From assembly GCA_028277395.1 (NCBI GenBank), contig JANQGJ010000097.1, positions 1-59,222 on the forward strand: DNA of 59,222 nt. The letters run 5' to 3'. Of the stretch, positions 45,160-56,106 are shown piece by piece. Numbering within the stretch: the stretch's first letter is position 1; every line of letters starts with the position of its first letter. Under the pieces are notes generated by a model that was not told the DNA's origin, made no database searches, and saw nothing but the letters and a program-made list of their open reading frames with translations. The stretch is from Bacteroidales bacterium (GTDB lineage Bacteria; Bacteroidota; Bacteroidia; Bacteroidales; F082). The translations under genes and the position numbers were made by a program.

Positions 45160-46407
45160 TTATTTCTTCGCTGGTTTTACCATAAGTGTGAGAACGGTTC
45201 CTGCCAATACTGCAATACCTGATATGGTAAATGCCATTGGGAAGTTACCCATATCTCCCATAATACCTCCAAGTATTGGTCCTAATATACCTCCAACTCC
45301 ATATGCCAGAAATACGAAAGGATAATTTTGTCCAACATTTTTTGCACCAAATGTATCTGCTGTAATTGTTGGGAAAAGGGCAAAGTTTCCACCAAAATTA
45401 AATCCAATTAATGTGGCTCCAAGATAGAGAAGAAATTCACTTCCGGCCATATATGTAAACATAATCACTAATATTCCCTGTGTAGCTGTCATTATGATAA
45501 TTGAAGTTTTTCTTCCAAGTTTATCGCTTAAAATACCCCACACAATCCGACCAATTCCATTTGCAAGACTAAAACAAACAGCCATTGCGGTACCTGCAAT
45601 TGCACTGGCTTCCAGTTCTGTGAAACCATTAGCCTGCAAAGCCTCCATTGGATATAATTTCATAAGTCCGATTGACATTAATCCTGCACCTGCACTTACA
45701 ACAAAGGTGAAAAATATCAGGTAGAACTGAATCTTACCTAACATTTGATTGCTTGTAAATTCTTTATCATCATTAACTTCTGTAGTTGCACTTTCAGCTT
45801 CCTCATAGCCTTTAGGCTTCCATCCTGCCGGTGGGAATTTCATCCACATACCTCCTATTATAACCATAATCGCAAACGCAATACCATAGGTAATAAATGT
45901 TGATGACAAACCTATATTTTCAATTAAATGTCCCCAGGATCCGGCAAGTTTAACCCATAGCATTGCTCCAAAACCGAATCCGGCAACAGCAAGTCCTGTT
46001 ATCATCCCTTTTTTATCAGGAAACCATCTCATACCAACTGCAATAGGTACTACATAAGCTATACCGATACCTGCTCCTCCAACAAGTCCTAAAAGCAACA
46101 GCAATGACATAAAACTGGTTCCTCCAAACAGTCCTGCCAATAAATAACCAAGTCCGAGTATCACACCACCTATAATCGTAAGTTTTTGTGGCCCCAATGT
46201 TTTTAACTGTTTACCTGAGAATACCATAAAAACTGCGAATGATGCCAGGCCTATAGAAAACACTCCCTGTGTTTCAGCTTTTGTCCAACCTTCGGCAGTA
46301 AGTGAAGGTGTAAATACTGACCATGCATAAATTGCACCAAGCGCCAGTTGAATTAATATTGCACCTACTACAACCAGGCTACGGTTCATTACTTTTTGAT
46401 TTTCCAT
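45160..46407 (-). CDS. MFS transporter, oxalate/formate antiporter (OFA) family
   Basis: A 415-aa transporter with twelve helices. The first helix has LIQLALGAIYAWSVF, typical of OFA proteins, and the inter-helix motif GRIVWGILSDKLGRK is the MFS A-like motif. OFA members carry small carboxylates. Placed 95 bp after acs, it is probably an acetate or related monocarboxylate carrier. Substrate is inferred. Confidence 0.85.
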   Translation of the reverse strand: MENQKVMNRSLVVVGAILIQLALGAIYAWSVFTPSLTAEGWTKAETQGVFSIGLASFAVFMVFSGKQLKTLGPQKLTIIGGVILGLGYLLAGLFGGTSFMSLLLLLGLVGGAGIGIAYVVPIAVGMRWFPDKKGMITGLAVAGFGFGAMLWVKLAGSWGHLIENIGLSSTFITYGIAFAIMVIIGGMWMKFPPAGWKPKGYEEAESATTEVNDDKEFTSNQMLGKIQFYLIFFTFVVSAGAGLMSIGLMKLYPMEALQANGFTELEASAIAGTAMAVCFSLANGIGRIVWGILSDKLGRKTSIIIMTATQGILVIMFTYMAGSEFLLYLGATLIGFNFGGNFALFPTITADTFGAKNVGQNYPFVFLAYGVGGILGPILGGIMGDMGNFPMAFTISGIAVLAGTVLTLMVKPAKK

Positions 46408-46446
46408 TATTAATTAATTTTTGATTTAAATACTTATAAATGCATA

Positions 46447-46476
46447 ATGAGCCAGGGGAATACTCCCCTAACTCAT
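46447..46476 (-). other. Intercistronic stem-loop between acs and transporter
   Basis: ATGAG pairs with CTCAT and AGGGGA with TCCCCT around a 4-nt loop, with a small internal bulge. Without a strong U-run it may stabilise the acs message or give partial termination before the transporter gene. Confidence 0.4.
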
Positions 46477-46502
46477 CACTTATCATTATTTTAACAAGAT
46501 AA

Positions 46503-48425
46503 TTATCGTTTAACTTCAACTTTAGCTCCCTGGATAATCTCTTCAACTACTCCCGGGTCAAGCAATGTGGAAGTATCACCAAGATTAGTGGCATCACCTT
46601 CACCAATTTTGCGAAGTATACGTCTCATAATCTTACCTGATCTTGTTTTTGGTAATCCACTAACTATCTGGATTTGATCCGGCTTAGCTATAGGTCCAAT
46701 ATATTTAGTAACAGTAGCCCTGATCTCAGCTTCAATAGTTCCCAGTTCTGCCTCTGATAATTCATCACAAATTACATATGCATAAATACCGGAACCTTTT
46801 ATATCATGCGGATAACCAACAACTGCAGATTCATTAACTTTTGGATGTTGATTTATAGCATCTTCAACTTCTGCAGTACCAATACGGTGACCTGATACAT
46901 TTATTACATCATCTATACGTCCAATGATCCTGTAATATCCTTCTTCGTCACGTTTTGCACCATCACCTGTCAGGTAAAGACCTTTAAAAGCGGAGAAATA
47001 TGTTTCGTAGCAACGTTTATGGTCACCATATGTTGTACGTAACATTCCCGGCCATGGATGTTTAATACACAGGATACCTTCAACTCCATTTCCTTTCAAC
47101 TCTTTTCCTTCAGGATCTACCAGTATAGGCTGGATACCTGGAAGTGGTAAAGTAGCCAGAGATGGTTTTGTAGGAGTAATTCCTGCCAGAGGAGATATCA
47201 TAATTCCACCTGTTTCTGTTTGCCACCATGTATCAACAATCGGACATCTGCCCTGACCAACAAGATCATGATACCATCTCCATGCTTCTTCATTAATTGG
47301 TTCTCCAACAGTACCAAGAACTGTAAGTGAGCTAAGGTCATGCTTTGTAACCCATTCGTCACCTTGTGCAACAAGAGCCCTGATTGCTGTAGGTGCAGTA
47401 TAGAATTGATTTACTTTGTATTTATCAACAATTTCCCAGAATCTGCCGGCATCAGGCCATGTTGGAACACCTTCAAACATAATCGAAGTAGCACCAGTTA
47501 ATAATGGTCCATAAACTATATATGAATGTCCGGTTACCCAACCAATATCAGCAGTACACCAGTAAATATCACCATCATTATACTGAAATACGTTTTTAAA
47601 TGTATACTCAGCATAAATCATATATCCTGCAGTTGTATGTAATACACCTTTTGGTTTTCCGGTTGATCCTGATGTATAAAGAATAAACAGAGTATCTTCA
47701 GATTCCATTATCTCAGCATCATTGTCAAAACCTACACCTTCAATTAAATCATGCCACCAAATATCACGGCCTTCATTAAAGTTAATATCTTCACCCGTGC
47801 GTTTAAATACAATTGTATTTTTTACTGATGGGCAATTTTGGAGAGAATCATCAACGATAGCTTTAAGAGGAATGGATTTTGTGCCACGATATGCACCATC
47901 AGATGTGATTACAACTTTACATGACGAATCATTAATTCTGTCAGCAAGTGCTGTTGCAGAAAAACCGGCAAATACAATTGAGTGAATAGCACCAATCCTT
48001 GCACATGCAAGCATAGCAATTGTCAACTCAGGTATCATGGGTAGATAAATAGCAACCCTGTCGCCTTTTTCAACACCTATTTTCAACAAAGCATTGGCAA
48101 ATTGCTTCACTTTGTCAAATAACTCACCATAAGTTAACCTTACTTCTTTTTCTTTAGGATCATTTGGCTCCCAAATCAGAGCAACCTGATCTTTTCTCTG
48201 GAACATATTTCTTTCAAATATGTTCTCGGTAATGTTTAATTGTCCACCTTCAAACCATTTTACAGAAGGTGCATCCGGACCGTCAAAACGCCAGTCAAGA
48301 ACGTTATCCCATTTCTTACGCCAAAAGTTAGCTTCTGCAATATTTGCCCAAAATTCTTCAGGATTTGCTACACTTTCTTTGTACTTCTGCAGATATTCTG
48401 CCAAATTGGAAATCTTATTGGTCAT
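46503..48425 (-). CDS. acs: Acetyl-CoA synthetase, AMP-forming
   Basis: This 640-aa ligase makes acetyl-CoA from acetate, ATP and CoA. The adenylation motif YTSGSTGKPKGVLH, TWWQTETGG, and the C-terminal SGLPKTRSGKIMRR are present; the last Lys of the SGK motif is about residue 598, the residue acetylated by Pat-type enzymes. It is followed by an OFA transporter. The sirtuin and synthetase-GNAT genes lie downstream in the same direction. Confidence 0.96.
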   Translation of the reverse strand: MTNKISNLAEYLQKYKESVANPEEFWANIAEANFWRKKWDNVLDWRFDGPDAPSVKWFEGGQLNITENIFERNMFQRKDQVALIWEPNDPKEKEVRLTYGELFDKVKQFANALLKIGVEKGDRVAIYLPMIPELTIAMLACARIGAIHSIVFAGFSATALADRINDSSCKVVITSDGAYRGTKSIPLKAIVDDSLQNCPSVKNTIVFKRTGEDINFNEGRDIWWHDLIEGVGFDNDAEIMESEDTLFILYTSGSTGKPKGVLHTTAGYMIYAEYTFKNVFQYNDGDIYWCTADIGWVTGHSYIVYGPLLTGATSIMFEGVPTWPDAGRFWEIVDKYKVNQFYTAPTAIRALVAQGDEWVTKHDLSSLTVLGTVGEPINEEAWRWYHDLVGQGRCPIVDTWWQTETGGIMISPLAGITPTKPSLATLPLPGIQPILVDPEGKELKGNGVEGILCIKHPWPGMLRTTYGDHKRCYETYFSAFKGLYLTGDGAKRDEEGYYRIIGRIDDVINVSGHRIGTAEVEDAINQHPKVNESAVVGYPHDIKGSGIYAYVICDELSEAELGTIEAEIRATVTKYIGPIAKPDQIQIVSGLPKTRSGKIMRRILRKIGEGDATNLGDTSTLLDPGVVEEIIQGAKVEVKR

Positions 48426-48895
48426 AACTTTTCTATTAAAAGATTAATAATAATGTATTTTGATGTTAATTTATTAACAGCACTTTTCAAAAAAATACTC
48501 AGAACTGTACTTTTTTATAATTCACCAGTAAAAGTACAACTTTCCCGGCCAATTTCCAGAGCAATTTTGGCAAATTACCAGAATATAAACATGTTTGCCG
48601 TTCACCATTTAACAGTAAAAAAGTTTAATTAACTATATCTTCTACTAGATCAATTACTTAATCAAATAGTAAATCTTACGGAAAGATTTAAATAAAGTTT
48701 TCCACAAATAAAATTTAGAAGGATTACAAATAATGTCGTGGATAAATGTCAACGAAATGCAAACGGTAATATACAGAAATAGCGTTTCCAGGATGTATAT
48801 TTCGGCATTGCAATACCCAAATATCACAATTAAATTACAGGAAAATTTGTACAATTCAGTTAACGGAACACTAAACCGGAATCTGTTCGGGCAAT
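48426..48895. other. 470-bp non-coding interval upstream of acs
   Basis: No convincing gene; the short frames at 48654-48854 and 48733-48924 overlap on opposite strands and match nothing. An exact inverted repeat GTACTTTT (48507-48514) / AAAAGTAC (48530-48537) lies about 80-110 bp upstream of the acs ATG and could be a leader structure or operator. Confidence 0.4.
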
Positions 48896-49639
48896 TTACA
48901 TTGCTTCCATCAATTCTTCAGTAATTTCAAGATTATGAAAGACTTTTTGTACATCATCGTCATCTTCAAACAAATCAATTACTTTCATTATTTTTAATGC
49001 ATCCTCAGTATCCAGGGTTTTTGTGTCGGTAGGATTACGCTGCAACTCGGCCGATTCCGGCTCAATTCCAAGTTCTTCAAGTTTTTTTGCCATTGATCCA
49101 AAGTCCTCAAGTGAAGTTGTAATATGGAAAAACCCATCGTCTTCCAGTTCAAGTTCTTCAGCACCGGCATCTATTAATTCCATTTCAAATTCATCACGGT
49201 CGATATCGCCAACAGGCACAACAAATACTCCTTTTCTGTCAAACATAAAGCTCAATGACCCGTTCGTACCAAGATTACCACCATTCTTATTAAAAATAGC
49301 CCGGATATTTGAAACGGTTCTCTGATTGTTATCGGTTGTACATTCTATAAACACAGCGATACCATTAGGTAAATAACCTTCAAAGGTAGGTTCTGTAAAT
49401 GATGCACTATCCTTATCTTTTCCTTTATTTATTGCTCTGTCAATATTATCTTTTGGCATACTCTGCCCTTTGGCATTGGAGATAGCCAGTCGAAGGCGTG
49501 GGTTTGCATCCGGATCAGGCCCACCTTCTTTAACTGCAACAGTAATTTCTTTAATTATCTTCGAGAATATTTTAGATCTTTTTGCATCTAAAGCTCCTTT
49601 TTTTCTTTTTATTGTTGACCATTTACTATGTCCGGACAT
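48896..49639 (-). CDS. yebC: YebC/PmpR-family protein
   Basis: A 247-aa protein with the N-terminal signature MSGHSKWSTIKRKKGALDAK and the internal GTNGSLSFMFDRKGVF. The family includes DNA-binding regulators, and some members help translation of proline stretches. Single gene. Confidence 0.95.
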   Translation of the reverse strand: MSGHSKWSTIKRKKGALDAKRSKIFSKIIKEITVAVKEGGPDPDANPRLRLAISNAKGQSMPKDNIDRAINKGKDKDSASFTEPTFEGYLPNGIAVFIECTTDNNQRTVSNIRAIFNKNGGNLGTNGSLSFMFDRKGVFVVPVGDIDRDEFEMELIDAGAEELELEDDGFFHITTSLEDFGSMAKKLEELGIEPESAELQRNPTDTKTLDTEDALKIMKVIDLFEDDDDVQKVFHNLEITEELMEAM

Positions 49640-49804
49640 CTTACTTCTGTATTTATTTCACCATTTAATATCCAAAGGATTATTACAATATCATTGCAAA
49701 TTTAAAAAAAACCAAGTTTTACATAAATGCCTAAACATAAAAATTGTACCCTCGCTAAGTAGTAACAAGGATACAACACATAAATAATTAACCAATTGAA
49801 GAAA

Positions 49805-51397
49805 TTACCAGCCAACCAGGGTTATACCAACAGAGAATGGATATAACTCAGGTCCACGATCTTTAATAAACATAGTATTCAGCGAATATGTCGCATATAA
49901 ATTTATAATTCCATAGCCAAAACGTACAGAAGCATCAAATTTGAAGGGAGCAAGGTGAAAGCTGTTAAATTCCTTTACAATATTTCGTGATCCGCCTGAC
50001 GGTGTTTTACCGGTTGCAACAATATTTCCGGTAACAGGATCAAGGAGATCGTATTCTTTATTTGATTCATTGAAATATAATTTTGTATGAGTACTGATCC
50101 TGGCACTCACTATTGCTCCAACTGCAAAATGAAACTGGTTTACACGATACCGGCTTTTTGACTGAATCTCAAAAAACAATGGTACAGAAATATACATCGC
50201 TGTTAGTTTGCTTTTACGAACTGATACCCCGTCCATATAGTATCCCATAATTTCAGAACTATCAGGAGTCAGATATGTAGATTTACTGAACCTGTAATTA
50301 TTCCATGACAAGCCTATACCGGTAATGAGTCCCATGTTTTTGTCCTTGTTTAGAGCAATATTCTGTTCATAAATATTCAAATTCAGATTTATGGATTTTT
50401 CCATTCTCAAAGAAAGATAATCGTCAGCAGGATCAAAGTTCATATTAAAATCAGGTGTCAGATATCCGTTTAATCCGATTTCAACACCCCCCCAGTGACC
50501 ATTAAATCTATTTCGTTTACATCTCTCCCACCTGACATTTCCATCATCAGTAACTACTAAACTATGACGTCCAACTGTTATGTATGTTGTATCACCATCA
50601 ATCACTTCTACATTTAGTTTTCCCAGATTAACAGATGTTGTATCTGGGTAATAGTAATTTGATGTATTCCCTGTTTTTACTGATTTGGCTACAACATGCT
50701 TTGAGCTTTTCGATTTTTTTACAACAACTGTTTCCGGATTTGAAACATATTTTACACTTGAGGCACCTGATACTTCATAAGTTAAATTTGCCGTTGTGTT
50801 TACAAAGCAAAAGCTTGCCCCACTTGCATTTACCACTGAACTATCAGATATAAGATTTTTTCCATGAAACTCTGAAGCACCACTGGTTTTGATAACACTT
50901 GAGTTTACAGTTCCTGATAATGACACATCAGATGCACCGGATATGTCAGCAAAAATATCTTCATAATCAACCATTAATTCAACATCAGATGCACCGCTAC
51001 AATATATTTTCAGCTCATCTCCTTCTATTGTTTCCGTTGAACTAACATCTGATGCACCAGAAGCCTTGATTTTTACATATTGTGGTGCTGTAACATAAAA
51101 AGTAAGTTCCCTGTACTTTTTGATTTTGTCAGTGGTGAAACCAAAAGACAAGGTTCCATCTGATACTCTTAGTTTTATGAACTCGTGAAGGTTTGAATCC
51201 GTTTCTACTTCTACCTTATGTTCATCACCTTGTGTTAATATAACTGTTCGTGCACCATTAACAGATATTGCATTAAATTCATCTACTTCATATAATTGCT
51301 TTGTAATCTCTCCGTTTCCTTTTATTTGAGCCGCTATAGGGTTGGCAATTACGATGGTGAGTATTATTGTTAATAATGATAATCCTATTTTTTTCAT
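49805..51397 (-). CDS. GIN-domain (DUF2807) protein fused to an outer-membrane barrel
   Basis: I start at 51397, where MKKIGLSLLTI opens a signal peptide ending near AAQ. Residues ~25-230 are a GIN domain: six copies of SGAS(D/E/S) at regular spacing mark right-handed beta-helix turns. A linker leads to a C-terminal region (~270-530) with alternating strands of an outer-membrane beta-barrel (for example KNMGLITGIGLSWNNY, AVGAIVSARI), ending VGITLVGW. A surface adhesin or scaffold role is possible. Function unknown. Confidence 0.75.
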   Translation of the reverse strand: MKKIGLSLLTIILTIVIANPIAAQIKGNGEITKQLYEVDEFNAISVNGARTVILTQGDEHKVEVETDSNLHEFIKLRVSDGTLSFGFTTDKIKKYRELTFYVTAPQYVKIKASGASDVSSTETIEGDELKIYCSGASDVELMVDYEDIFADISGASDVSLSGTVNSSVIKTSGASEFHGKNLISDSSVVNASGASFCFVNTTANLTYEVSGASSVKYVSNPETVVVKKSKSSKHVVAKSVKTGNTSNYYYPDTTSVNLGKLNVEVIDGDTTYITVGRHSLVVTDDGNVRWERCKRNRFNGHWGGVEIGLNGYLTPDFNMNFDPADDYLSLRMEKSINLNLNIYEQNIALNKDKNMGLITGIGLSWNNYRFSKSTYLTPDSSEIMGYYMDGVSVRKSKLTAMYISVPLFFEIQSKSRYRVNQFHFAVGAIVSARISTHTKLYFNESNKEYDLLDPVTGNIVATGKTPSGGSRNIVKEFNSFHLAPFKFDASVRFGYGIINLYATYSLNTMFIKDRGPELYPFSVGITLVGW

Positions 51398-51563
51398 CTG
51401 TTTAAATTTAATAATTTCCATTGTTTTCTTCTATGACGGTGGACATAGTATGATTGTTACAGAAATTTTTATAAATTTATAAAGCTTTGGATACCTGCCT
51501 GTTAAATGATTGACACCTGTGTCTATTAAATCCTGACCAGAAAAAAATAAAGAAAAGTAAAAT

Positions 51564-52502
51564 TTACAGATTCAGACTGTTAACTTTTTCTGCAATTGTA
51601 ACAGCCATTTTATAATTTGATTCATGAGTCCAGCCTGCTATATGTGGTGATAATATTACATTTTTCATTTCAATAAGTGTATTAAACTCACCAGGTAAAT
51701 TTACATTTTCAAAAGATAACCCTTCATACTCCAATACATCAATACATGCACCTAATACTTTACCTGATTCCAGATTCCTGACCAGATCTTTGGTATCCAG
51801 GACTTTTCCCCTGGAAGTGTTTATAATGTAGATATTTTTTTGAAAACGATTTATAAACTCATCGTCAACCAAAAACCTGGTTTCATCTGACAAGGGTACA
51901 TGAAGACTAACTATATCACAGTTATTATAAAGATCCTCCATAGAGCATTCAGAGACTAAAGCATCCCCATAGGATTTTCTATATTTATCATAACACAGGA
52001 TTTTAGCTCCAAATCCCGATAATTTTCGGGCAAATGCCTGTCCGGTATTTCCATATCCAATTATACCAATTGTTTTTCCTCCGACTTCATAACCTCTGTT
52101 GCCTTCACGTATCCATAATCTGTTTCGCACTTCACTGTCAGCAACAAGTAAATTATTGAATAAACTTAATAACATACCGAGAGCGTGCTCACCAACAGCA
52201 TCCCGGTTTCCTTCAGGAGCGTTTATACATTGTATGTCTTGTTTTTTCGCAAAATCAATATCAATATTCTCCATACCTGCACCAACTCTTCCAATAAATT
52301 TTAAGCTGGTGCAATATTTTAAAAAGTCTGCATCTAGTTTTACTTTACTTCTTATAATTATACCAATATATTCATTTGCAATTTTCCTGTAATCGTTTCG
52401 GTCGTAATTATCAAATGATTCGCACTGAAATCCCTGTTTTTCCAACCTGATTTTTAACTCCTCGTGTGCTGTGTCAATAAATAATATTTTACCCCTGGTC
52501 AT
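51564..52502 (-). CDS. D-2-hydroxyacid dehydrogenase (SerA-like, no ACT domain)
   Basis: A 312-aa dehydrogenase with the NAD motif GIIGYGNTGQAFARKL, catalytic Arg in NTSRGKVLD, Glu in CIDVLEYEG, and His in SPHIAGWTHESNY. It lacks the C-terminal ACT domain of SerA, so it may be phosphoglycerate dehydrogenase or a related hydroxyacid enzyme. Confidence 0.85.
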   Translation of the reverse strand: MTRGKILFIDTAHEELKIRLEKQGFQCESFDNYDRNDYRKIANEYIGIIIRSKVKLDADFLKYCTSLKFIGRVGAGMENIDIDFAKKQDIQCINAPEGNRDAVGEHALGMLLSLFNNLLVADSEVRNRLWIREGNRGYEVGGKTIGIIGYGNTGQAFARKLSGFGAKILCYDKYRKSYGDALVSECSMEDLYNNCDIVSLHVPLSDETRFLVDDEFINRFQKNIYIINTSRGKVLDTKDLVRNLESGKVLGACIDVLEYEGLSFENVNLPGEFNTLIEMKNVILSPHIAGWTHESNYKMAVTIAEKVNSLNL

Positions 52503-52807
52503 AATTTATTCGATTTGATAATAAATGCAAATACTGCCCTCACCTATGATGATTTCTTTAATTCTCAAAAACACCGGTCAGAATATTGATGCTACCTGCT
52601 ATTCAATTGAACCAATCCGGAAACAACCTAATATTTATACAATAGTACATGTTCAAAATAAAAACAAAACTTACATTTGCGAAAAATTTCGATTGCAGTT
52701 TAATTGAATCACAAAAATACAAAGCTTATTTCAAACCGGATTAAGAGTGAAAAAGTGATTTCAATTATTTGTTATATTTTAGTACTAATTATTGAGAATT
52801 AAAATTC
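52503..52807. other. 305-bp divergent intergenic region
   Basis: The region lies between the divergent dehydrogenase and RND genes. No gene is supported; the 60-codon frame at 52525-52707 shows no motif. A TACATTTG at 52672-52679 on the plus strand matches the -7 consensus and could drive the RND gene. Confidence 0.4.
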
Positions 52808-55231
52808 ATGTGGCAATTTCTCGTTAGACTTATACTTAGAAACAGGTTATTTATTCTTATTACCATTGGACTACTGACAATATTGATGGGATATTTGGGA
52901 TCGAATATTAAGATGTCGTATGAAATGGCACGAATGTTACCTTCTTCTGACCCGATTAATATTGAATACGAGAAGTTTAAAAAACAATTTGGACTTGATG
53001 GAAGCGTTATTTTTGTTGCCATTCAGGATCCTGAATTATACACTAAAGAACATTTCAACAGCTGGTATAATCTAAGCAATGAAGTTCTGGAAATAAATGG
53101 TATACAAGAAGTTGTAAGCGTAGCACGATTATACAATCTGGAGCGTAATGATAGTTTGAAGAAGTTCCGGTTCTTACCGATTGTATCACAAGAAGTTAAA
53201 ACTCAACAAGAGGTTGATTCGATTAAAAACATAATTTACGGACTCCCTTTCTATGACGGACGGTTATTTAATAAGGAAACAGATGTAAGCCTTATGATGA
53301 TTACCCTTGATAAGGAGATTCTAAATTCGAAGGCACGTGTCGGGCTTGTAAGTGAGATAAAGGAAACTATTGACAGATTTGGTGCTAAATACAATATTGA
53401 TGTAAAGTATTCAGGATTGCCTTATATCAGAACAGTCACCTCAAAGAAGATACAGGATGAACTGTTACTATTTGTTTTCCTGTCATTAATAATTACATCG
53501 ATATTACTTTTCCTGCTGTTTAGATCAGGAAGAGCAGTACTATTTGCTATGTTGGTCGTAATTATAGCTGTAATATGGGTGTTGGGTACCATTGTTCTCT
53601 TTGGTTATCAAATAACGATTCTTACAGGAATCCTACCCCCACTTTTAATTGTTATAGGTGTAGAGAATTCCATATTCCTGCTTAACAAGTATCTTAGTGA
53701 ATATCGGCTTCATGGTAACAAGGTAAAAGCGTTATCAAGAATGATCTCACGAATTGGTAACGCCAACCTGTTAACGAATGCAACAACAGCTGCAGGGTTT
53801 GCTGCTTTTATAATAACCAGTAATGAATTACTTGTTGAGTTTGGAGTAATTGCATCAATTAATATTCTGATTACTTACTTACTTTCTCTGTTTATACTTC
53901 CAATTTTATTTAGTTTCTTTCCTGTACCTAAAACAAAACATCTTCAGCACCTTGACAAGGGATTTATAAACAGAATTGTTACAACTGTAACCGATATTAT
54001 ATTATCAAGAAGAACAGTTATTTATATAGTAACTTCAATTGTATTTGTTGCAGCAGTGTATGGTATTACCAGGTTGAAAACAACGGGAAATATTGTTGAT
54101 GATATTTCGAAGAAGGAAAAGTTGTATAAGGACATGATCTTTCTTGAGGAAAATTTCAAAGGTGTTATGCCTCTTGAGATTACAATTAATACAGGAAGAA
54201 AAAACGGTATTTTAAGTCTTTCAACTTTAAGAAAAATTGACCGTTTACAAGATACCCTCGCAAGATACGACGAATTTGCTAAACCATTATCTGTTGTTGA
54301 AGTTGTGAAATCTGCTAAGCAGGCTTTTTACAGGGGAAAAGAAAAGATGTATTCACTTCCAAACAACCAGGAGAAAAATTTTATTCTTTCTTACGTACCT
54401 GATATGGGAGGCAGTAATAAAGGTATCCTGAATGCTTTTGTTGATTCATTACTCCAAACAACACGGGTTTCAGTTCAAATGGCAAATATCGGGACTAATG
54501 ATATTGACAGGATACTAAACGATATACAACCAAAAGTTGATTCAATATTTCCCCCTGACAAATACGAAGTAAGTTTAACAGGAACAAGTGTGGTTTTCTT
54601 AAAGGGTACAAATTATCTTGTTGAGAATTTATTTATGAGTTTAATGCTGGCAGTTTTAATTATTACCATTTTAATGGCATTAATATTCTCTTCTCTTAGA
54701 ATGATACTGATTTCGCTAATTCCCAACATAATACCACAGGTGTTAACTGCTGGAATGATGGGGTACTTTGGTATTCCCATAAAACCATCTACGATACTTA
54801 TATTTAGTATTGCACTTGGTATAAGTGTAGATAACACAATTCATTTTTTAAGCAGATACAGATTACAATTACGACATAATGAATGGAAGATAAGACCATC
54901 AGTATTGGCTGCATTAGTTGAAACTGGTTATAGTATGGTATATTCAGCAATTGTACTTTTCTTTGGATTTTATATTTTCACACTATCGTCATTTGGAGGT
55001 ACTGAAGCCCTGGGATATTTAGTTTCATTCACTCTGATAATAGCTCTGTTGTCTAATCTTTTTGTACTACCATCATTGCTTTTAACACTTGATAAAAGAA
55101 TCATTACGAAATCATTTAAGGAACCTTATCTTGAAGTATTTGATGAAGAAGAGGATATTGAACTGGATAAACTGATTATTAAAGAATTAAAGCCAAAGGA
55201 TCAAATAATCTATAAAAAAACTGAAATATGA
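52808..55231 (+). CDS. RND/MMPL-family transporter
   Basis: An 807-aa protein with the two-fold RND layout: helix 1, a large periplasmic loop, helices 2-6 (about 215-370), then a second repeat with loop and helices. The motif [13 protein letters not shown] near residue 290 and [15 protein letters not shown] near 675 are the MMPL/SSD-type helix-4 sequences. It probably exports lipids or hydrophobic compounds, like HpnN-type members. The next gene starts inside its stop codon. Confidence 0.87.
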   Translation: MWQFLVRLILRNRLFILITIGLLTILMGYLGSNIKMSYEMARMLPSSDPINIEYEKFKKQFGLDGSVIFVAIQDPELYTKEHFNSWYNLSNEVLEINGIQEVVSVARLYNLERNDSLKKFRFLPIVSQEVKTQQEVDSIKNIIYGLPFYDGRLFNKETDVSLMMITLDKEILNSKARVGLVSEIKETIDRFGAKYNIDVKYSGLPYIRTVTSKKIQDELLLFVFLSLIITSILLFLLFRSGRAVLFAMLVVIIAVIWVLGTIVLFGYQITILTGILPPLLIVIGVENSIFLLNKYLSEYRLHGNKVKALSRMISRIGNANLLTNATTAAGFAAFIITSNELLVEFGVIASINILITYLLSLFILPILFSFFPVPKTKHLQHLDKGFINRIVTTVTDIILSRRTVIYIVTSIVFVAAVYGITRLKTTGNIVDDISKKEKLYKDMIFLEENFKGVMPLEITINTGRKNGILSLSTLRKIDRLQDTLARYDEFAKPLSVVEVVKSAKQAFYRGKEKMYSLPNNQEKNFILSYVPDMGGSNKGILNAFVDSLLQTTRVSVQMANIGTNDIDRILNDIQPKVDSIFPPDKYEVSLTGTSVVFLKGTNYLVENLFMSLMLAVLIITILMALIFSSLRMILISLIPNIIPQVLTAGMMGYFGIPIKPSTILIFSIALGISVDNTIHFLSRYRLQLRHNEWKIRPSVLAALVETGYSMVYSAIVLFFGFYIFTLSSFGGTEALGYLVSFTLIIALLSNLFVLPSLLLTLDKRIITKSFKEPYLEVFDEEEDIELDKLIIKELKPKDQIIYKKTEI

Positions 55232-56088
55232 AAGGAATAATTTTAGCAGGAGGTGCCGGAACAAGACTACACCCACTTACATTGGCAGTTAGTAAACAAT
55301 TAATGCCTATTTATGATAAACCTATGATATATTATCCATTATCCGTATTGATGATGGCTGGAATAAAAGAGATTTTAATAATATCAACACCACATGATTT
55401 ACCAAATTTCGAGATATTATTAGGTGATGGATCTCAGATTGGATGCAGAATTGAATATGCAGTGCAGGAAATTCCCAATGGATTGGCTCAGGCTTTTGTT
55501 ATTGGTGCAGATTTCATTGGAAATGATAAAGTTTCATTGGTACTGGGTGACAATATATTTTATGGCAGTGGTTTACAAAACACTCTTGCTTCATGCAATG
55601 ATCCTGACGGTGGAATTGTTTTTGCCTATCATGTTCATGACCCTGAAAGATATGGAGTTGTTGAATTTGATGATAATTTCAAAGCTCTGACTATCGAAGA
55701 AAAACCGGTAAATCCACGGTCAAATTTTGCAGTTCCCGGATTATACTTTTATGATAATACTGTAGTGGAGGTAGCAAAGAACCTGAAACCAAGTGCCAGA
55801 GGTGAATATGAGATTACTGATGTAAACAAGTATTATTTGAATGAAGGCAAACTAAAGGTAAGCGTACTTAGCAGAGGAACTGCATGGTTGGATACCGGGA
55901 CATTTGCATCACTAACGCAGGCATCGCAGTTTGTAGAGGTTGTTCAGGATCGACAGGGGCTTAAAATCAGCTGCATTGAGGAAATTGCCTACAAAAAAGG
56001 TTTTATTGATGAGGAGCAGTTACGAAAAGTGGCCGAACCTCTGGTAAAAAGCGGATATGGCCAATATTTATTAGATCTTATTAATTAG
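55228..56088 (+). CDS. rfbA: Glucose-1-phosphate thymidylyltransferase
   Basis: RfbA makes dTDP-glucose, the first step to dTDP-rhamnose. [30 protein letters not shown] and [10 protein letters not shown] are present; 286 aa is standard. Its ATG overlaps the RND stop by four bases. The other rml genes are not in the window. Confidence 0.95.
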   Translation: MKGIILAGGAGTRLHPLTLAVSKQLMPIYDKPMIYYPLSVLMMAGIKEILIISTPHDLPNFEILLGDGSQIGCRIEYAVQEIPNGLAQAFVIGADFIGNDKVSLVLGDNIFYGSGLQNTLASCNDPDGGIVFAYHVHDPERYGVVEFDDNFKALTIEEKPVNPRSNFAVPGLYFYDNTVVEVAKNLKPSARGEYEITDVNKYYLNEGKLKVSVLSRGTAWLDTGTFASLTQASQFVEVVQDRQGLKISCIEEIAYKKGFIDEEQLRKVAEPLVKSGYGQYLLDLIN

Positions 56089-56106
56089 GACAACTGAATT
56101 TTATTT

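Noticed and set aside
48654..48924. Two short overlapping frames on opposite strands
   Set aside because: They overlap each other, match nothing and look like chance frames in AT-rich spacer.
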